Shown here: positions 61,244-64,000 of the stretch, in pieces
Position numbering within the stretch: position 1 is the first letter of the stretch
Layout: each line of letters starts with the position of its first letter
Source of the DNA: Curvibacter sp. GWA2_63_95
GTDB taxonomy: Bacteria > Pseudomonadota > Gammaproteobacteria > Burkholderiales > Burkholderiaceae_C
Assembly: GCA_001795455.1 (NCBI GenBank)
Contig: MGPB01000021.1
Location: 310,001 to 374,000, forward strand
Direction of reading: 5' to 3'
Length of the DNA: 64,000 nt
The notes under the pieces: model-generated
What the model saw: the letters and a program-made list of their open reading frames with translations, nothing else
Told to the model about the DNA's origin: nothing
Databases searched by the model: none
Made by a program: the position numbers and the translations under genes

Positions 61244-63052
61244 ATGCGAATTTGGGTGTCTGTTTGTCTTGCGCTGTCGATCAGTGCGGTGCTGCCTGCT
61301 TGGGGTGCCCATGGCTATGCCCTGTGGGGCGAGCTCAAGTACCCCGCGGGCTTTGCCCAGTTTGACTACGTGAACCCGCAGGCGCCCAAAGGCGGCGAGC
61401 TGCGGCTGGTAAGCAATCTGCGCGTCTCCACTTTCGACAAGTACAACCCGTTCACCATCAAGGGCACCGCACCGGCCTACCTCAGCAGCCTGATGTTCGA
61501 TTCATTGTTGGCGGGCTCGCTGGATGAAACCGCGGCAGGCTACGGCCTGTTGGCCGAGGATGTGGCTGTGGCGAGCGATGGCATGAGCGCGACCTTTCGC
61601 CTGCGCAAGCAGGCGCGCTTTCACAACGGCGACCCGGTGCTGGCCCGGGATGTGAAGCACAGCTTTGACACCCTGGTGGGGCCCTTCACCTCACCGGCCT
61701 ACAAAAGCCTGTTGGCTGACGTCGCGGGGGTGGATGTAGTCGATGTCACCACGGTGCGTTACCGTTTCAAGCAGGCCAACCGCGAGCTGCCGCTGACCGT
61801 CGGGGGTCTGCCCGTGTTCAGCCAACGCTGGGGCGAAGAGGGCAGCAAGACCAAGCCGTTTGACCAGGTTGTCACGGACATCCCCATTGGCAGCGGGCCC
61901 TACCGGATTGGCCCGGTGAACTTTGGCAAAGACATCACCTACGTGCGCGATGGCAGCTACTGGGCCCAGGACCTGAACGTGCGCCGGGGAAGCGGCAATT
62001 TCGACCGCATCACTGTCAAGATCTACAAAGACAACACGGCCCGCCTCGAAGCCCTCAAAGCCGGGGAGTTTGACCTGATGCGCTTCTTCTCGGCTGGCGA
62101 CTGGGCGCGCCGCGTGAATGGCCGCAAATTCGACAGCGGCGAGTTGGTGAAAGCCGAGTTCACGCACCGCCTGCCGACCGGGTTTCAAAGCTATGTGCTG
62201 AACACCCGGCGCAGCAAGCTGCAGGATGTGCGGGTTCGCCAGGCGTTGGGGCTGGCGCTGGACTATGAGTGGATGAATCGCCAGATGTTTTACGGAGCCT
62301 ACCAGCGTGTGCAGGGCCTGTTTGGCAACACGGCGTGCCAGGCCGTGGGGGCCCCGTCGGCAGAAGAGCTGCTGCTGTTGAACCCCTGGCGACAGCAGCT
62401 CCCGGCCCCCGTGTTTGGCCCCATGGCCCTGGCGCCTCGCACCGACGGCGAGGGCTCTTTGCGTGCCAACCTGCGGCAAGCCCAGCAGCTGCTCAAGGAC
62501 GCGGGCTGGACCTACCGCAACGGTGCCTTGCGCAACGCCAAGGGCGAGTCCTTTGAACTGGAGTACCTGGACAGCAATGAATCCGGTGCACGCGTGGTAA
62601 CGCCATGGGCCCGCAATCTGGAGAAAATTGGCGTCAAACTCAATTTCAGGCCGGTGGACTTTGCGCTCTACCAGCAGCGCCTGCAAAAGTTTGACTTTGA
62701 CATCACCTCCATCGCCTACGGCGGCACCCACAACCCCGGCCAGGAATACGCCGACCTGTTCGGCAGCCAGGCCGCCACCACCGAGGACTCCGGCAATTTG
62801 GCCGGTGTCGCCAGCCCGGTGGTCGACGCCCTGGTGCGCAGCCTGAGCAGCGCCAAACGCCAGCAGGACTTGCTGCCCGCCTGCCGCGCACTCGACCGGG
62901 TGATTGGTCACAGCCATGTGCTGGTGCCTCAGTGGTCGGCCAGCACCCACCGGCTGGCTTACAACGCCTGGCGCCTGGACAAGCCCGCCCGCATGCCGCC
63001 TTACGCAGCGGGTGAGGGCTGGGCCATTGACACCTGGTGGGCAAAGCAATGA
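61244..63052 (+). CDS. yejA: YejA-type peptide/microcin C ABC transporter binding protein
   Basis: ATG 61244 gives 602 residues with a signal peptide (to about 22). It is a family 5 solute-binding protein: [37 protein letters not shown], then [27 protein letters not shown] and [20 protein letters not shown]. It is followed by the yejB permease. The Yej system imports oligopeptides and microcin C. Confidence 0.9.
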   Translation: MRIWVSVCLALSISAVLPAWGAHGYALWGELKYPAGFAQFDYVNPQAPKGGELRLVSNLRVSTFDKYNPFTIKGTAPAYLSSLMFDSLLAGSLDETAAGYGLLAEDVAVASDGMSATFRLRKQARFHNGDPVLARDVKHSFDTLVGPFTSPAYKSLLADVAGVDVVDVTTVRYRFKQANRELPLTVGGLPVFSQRWGEEGSKTKPFDQVVTDIPIGSGPYRIGPVNFGKDITYVRDGSYWAQDLNVRRGSGNFDRITVKIYKDNTARLEALKAGEFDLMRFFSAGDWARRVNGRKFDSGELVKAEFTHRLPTGFQSYVLNTRRSKLQDVRVRQALGLALDYEWMNRQMFYGAYQRVQGLFGNTACQAVGAPSAEELLLLNPWRQQLPAPVFGPMALAPRTDGEGSLRANLRQAQQLLKDAGWTYRNGALRNAKGESFELEYLDSNESGARVVTPWARNLEKIGVKLNFRPVDFALYQQRLQKFDFDITSIAYGGTHNPGQEYADLFGSQAATTEDSGNLAGVASPVVDALVRSLSSAKRQQDLLPACRALDRVIGHSHVLVPQWSASTHRLAYNAWRLDKPARMPPYAAGEGWAIDTWWAKQ

Positions 63053-63060
63053 TGCCCCCA

Positions 63061-63140
63061 CGCGCCACCGCTGCGCGGGTCGCTGCCCCCCAAGGGGGCC
63101 CCCGCGCCTTGGGGCGGCCCGGCGGCGCTCGCCCGTCTCC
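63061..63140. repeat. G+C-rich intergenic repeat element
   Basis: GCTGCCCCCCAAGGGGGC and GCGCCTTGGGGCGGCCCGGC form nested stems between yejA and yejB. Elements with this sequence style occur many times in Comamonadaceae genomes; here it may act as a weak terminator or attenuator between the two genes. Confidence 0.65.
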
Positions 63141-63151
63141 ATAATCGCCGC

Positions 63152-64000
63152 ATGTTTCTTTATTCCCTCAAACGCTTGGCGCTTATGCTGCCCACGCTGC
63201 TGGGCGTGTTGCTGCTGACCTTTGCGGTGATCCAGTTTGTGCCCGGTGGCCCGGTGGAGCAGTACCTGGCGGAAGCCCGGGCTGCGTCGGGCACCGGTGC
63301 TGAAGGCGGATTGAGCTACCGGGGCTCCCAGGGGGTGGACCCCAAGCGTATTGAACAAGCCAAAGCCTTGTACGGCTTTGACAAGCCGGCGCCTGAGCGC
63401 TTTTGGCAGATGCTGGTGCAGTTTGCGCAGTTTGATTTGGGAAAGAGCTTTTTTCAGAACAAAGACGTGGCGACCCTGATCTGGGAGAAGCTGCCTGTCT
63501 CCATGAGTCTGGGCCTGTGGACTTTCTTTATCAGTTACCTGATTGCGGTACCCCTGGGCGTGGCCAAGGCCGTGCGTGCCGGGTCGCGCTTTGACCTGCT
63601 CACCACCATGCTGGTGCTGGTGGGTTATGCCATCCCCGGTTTTGTCCTGGGGGTGGCCTTGCTGGTCATTTTTGGTGGGCAGCTCCAATGGTTTCCCTTG
63701 CGCGGCCTGACTTCGGCCAACTGGGAGGCGATGGGTTGGGGCGCGCGCGTGGTGGACTACCTGTGGCACATCGCCATGCCCATTACCGCCATGGTGCTGG
63801 GCAGCTTCGCGGTGACGGCCATGCTGACCAAAAACGCCTTTCTCGAAGAAATTCGCAAACAGTATGTGGTGACCGCCCGGGCCAAAGGTTTGTCTGAGCG
63901 GCAGGTGCTGTGGAAACATGTCATGCGCAACGCCTTGATTCCCATCATCACCGGGTTTCCGGCCGCGTTTGTAGGCGCATTCTTTACCGGCTCCCTGTTG
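63152..64000 (+). CDS. yejB: YejB-type ABC transporter permease (3' end outside window)
   Basis: ATG 63152 opens a frame that continues to the window edge (283 codons visible). It begins LYSLKRLALMLPTLLGVLLLTFAVIQFVPGGPVEQYL, the usual start of a DppB/YejB permease. It has several helices and the ABC permease EAA-type loop (KNAFLEEIRKQYVVTARAKGLSERQVLWKHVMRNALIPII). It would pair with yejE and an ATPase beyond the window. Confidence 0.92.
   Translation, partial: MFLYSLKRLALMLPTLLGVLLLTFAVIQFVPGGPVEQYLAEARAASGTGAEGGLSYRGSQGVDPKRIEQAKALYGFDKPAPERFWQMLVQFAQFDLGKSFFQNKDVATLIWEKLPVSMSLGLWTFFISYLIAVPLGVAKAVRAGSRFDLLTTMLVLVGYAIPGFVLGVALLVIFGGQLQWFPLRGLTSANWEAMGWGARVVDYLWHIAMPITAMVLGSFAVTAMLTKNAFLEEIRKQYVVTARAKGLSERQVLWKHVMRNALIPIITGFPAAFVGAFFTGSLL

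Noticed and set aside
61691..63919. 742-codon minus-strand open frame
   Set aside because: It is opposite yejA and the start of yejB; the sequence is rich in His, Gln and Arg of the type seen in antisense shadows, without domain motifs.
1..64000. CRISPR arrays
   Set aside because: No set of three or more regularly spaced identical repeats of 20-40 bases was seen.

Overview
The window looks like part of a betaproteobacterial chromosome, most likely Comamonadaceae (Rhodoferax/Polaromonas/Acidovorax-like). The evidence is the gene content, the G+C-rich codon use of the housekeeping genes, and two intergenic repeat elements of a kind seen in that family (60298-60340 and 63061-63140). About 56.3 kb at the left is a large mobile or integrative island that continues beyond the left edge. 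The last 7.5 kb is ordinary chromosome. This placement is inferred from sequence reading; no database search was run.

Layout. (1) 1-6.9 kb: island backbone, with the tail of a DUF2326 ATPase-like gene, a zinc-ribbon/glycine-zipper protein, a DUF932 protein, a YqaJ-type exonuclease, a Gp3-like recombination-directionality-type protein, a small XRE regulator and hypotheticals. (2) 7.0-11.5 kb: a small Cys-rich membrane protein with its MerR-type regulator, YnfA, and a GbsR-cydA-cydB operon. (3) 11.7-21.1 kb: an envelope thiol/metal cluster. A CzcI-like protein is followed by lspA-dsbB-dsbA-sco-L,D-transpeptidase on the plus strand. Converging on it is cadA-tlpA-DUF3703-PCu(A)C on the minus strand, followed by cadR and a His-rich EamA exporter. 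(4) 21.1-28.5 kb: a recombination scar, then a second cadmium/lead module of higher G+C. It reads cadA (five heavy-metal-binding domains)-PAP2 phosphatase-TRAP DctQ-TRAP DctM-lspA in one overlapping operon, with a second cadR. (5) 28.6-44.2 kb: a complete copper/silver cluster. It holds cusCBA with a CusF domain fused to CusB, a copper P-type ATPase, a DUF411 protein, a CusF-like protein, a cupredoxin, a multicopper oxidase and a TolC protein. The two-component system copRS is divergent, and a CopK-like protein follows it. (6) 44.3-56.3 kb: the accessory end of the island. It holds a three-gene GHKL ATPase / STAS-like / membrane protein cassette, a broken IS3 element, a helicase truncated by the IS, an inovirus Gp2/YagK-like protein, an A+T-rich integrase-like protein, an AlpA-type regulator and a P4-type integrase. 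(7) 56.5-64 kb: core genes for SPFH and NfeD proteins, a basic amino-acid decarboxylase, fabI, yejA and yejB.

How the genes fit together: the metal genes cover efflux from the cytoplasm (P-type ATPases, EamA), efflux from the periplasm (CusCBA, TolC), periplasmic sequestration and oxidation (CusF, CopK, cupredoxin, multicopper oxidase, PCu(A)C) and repair of envelope thiols (DsbA/DsbB/TlpA/Sco). CadR/PbrR-like and MerR-like dyads and a CopR-type palindrome sit at the expected divergent promoters.

The most promising undescribed units are: the TRAP permease pair embedded between homologues of PbrB and PbrC; the five-HMA-domain ATPase; the GHKL/STAS-like/membrane cassette at 44.8-47.2 kb; and the integrase-like protein at 52.5-54.2 kb that lacks the usual catalytic residues.
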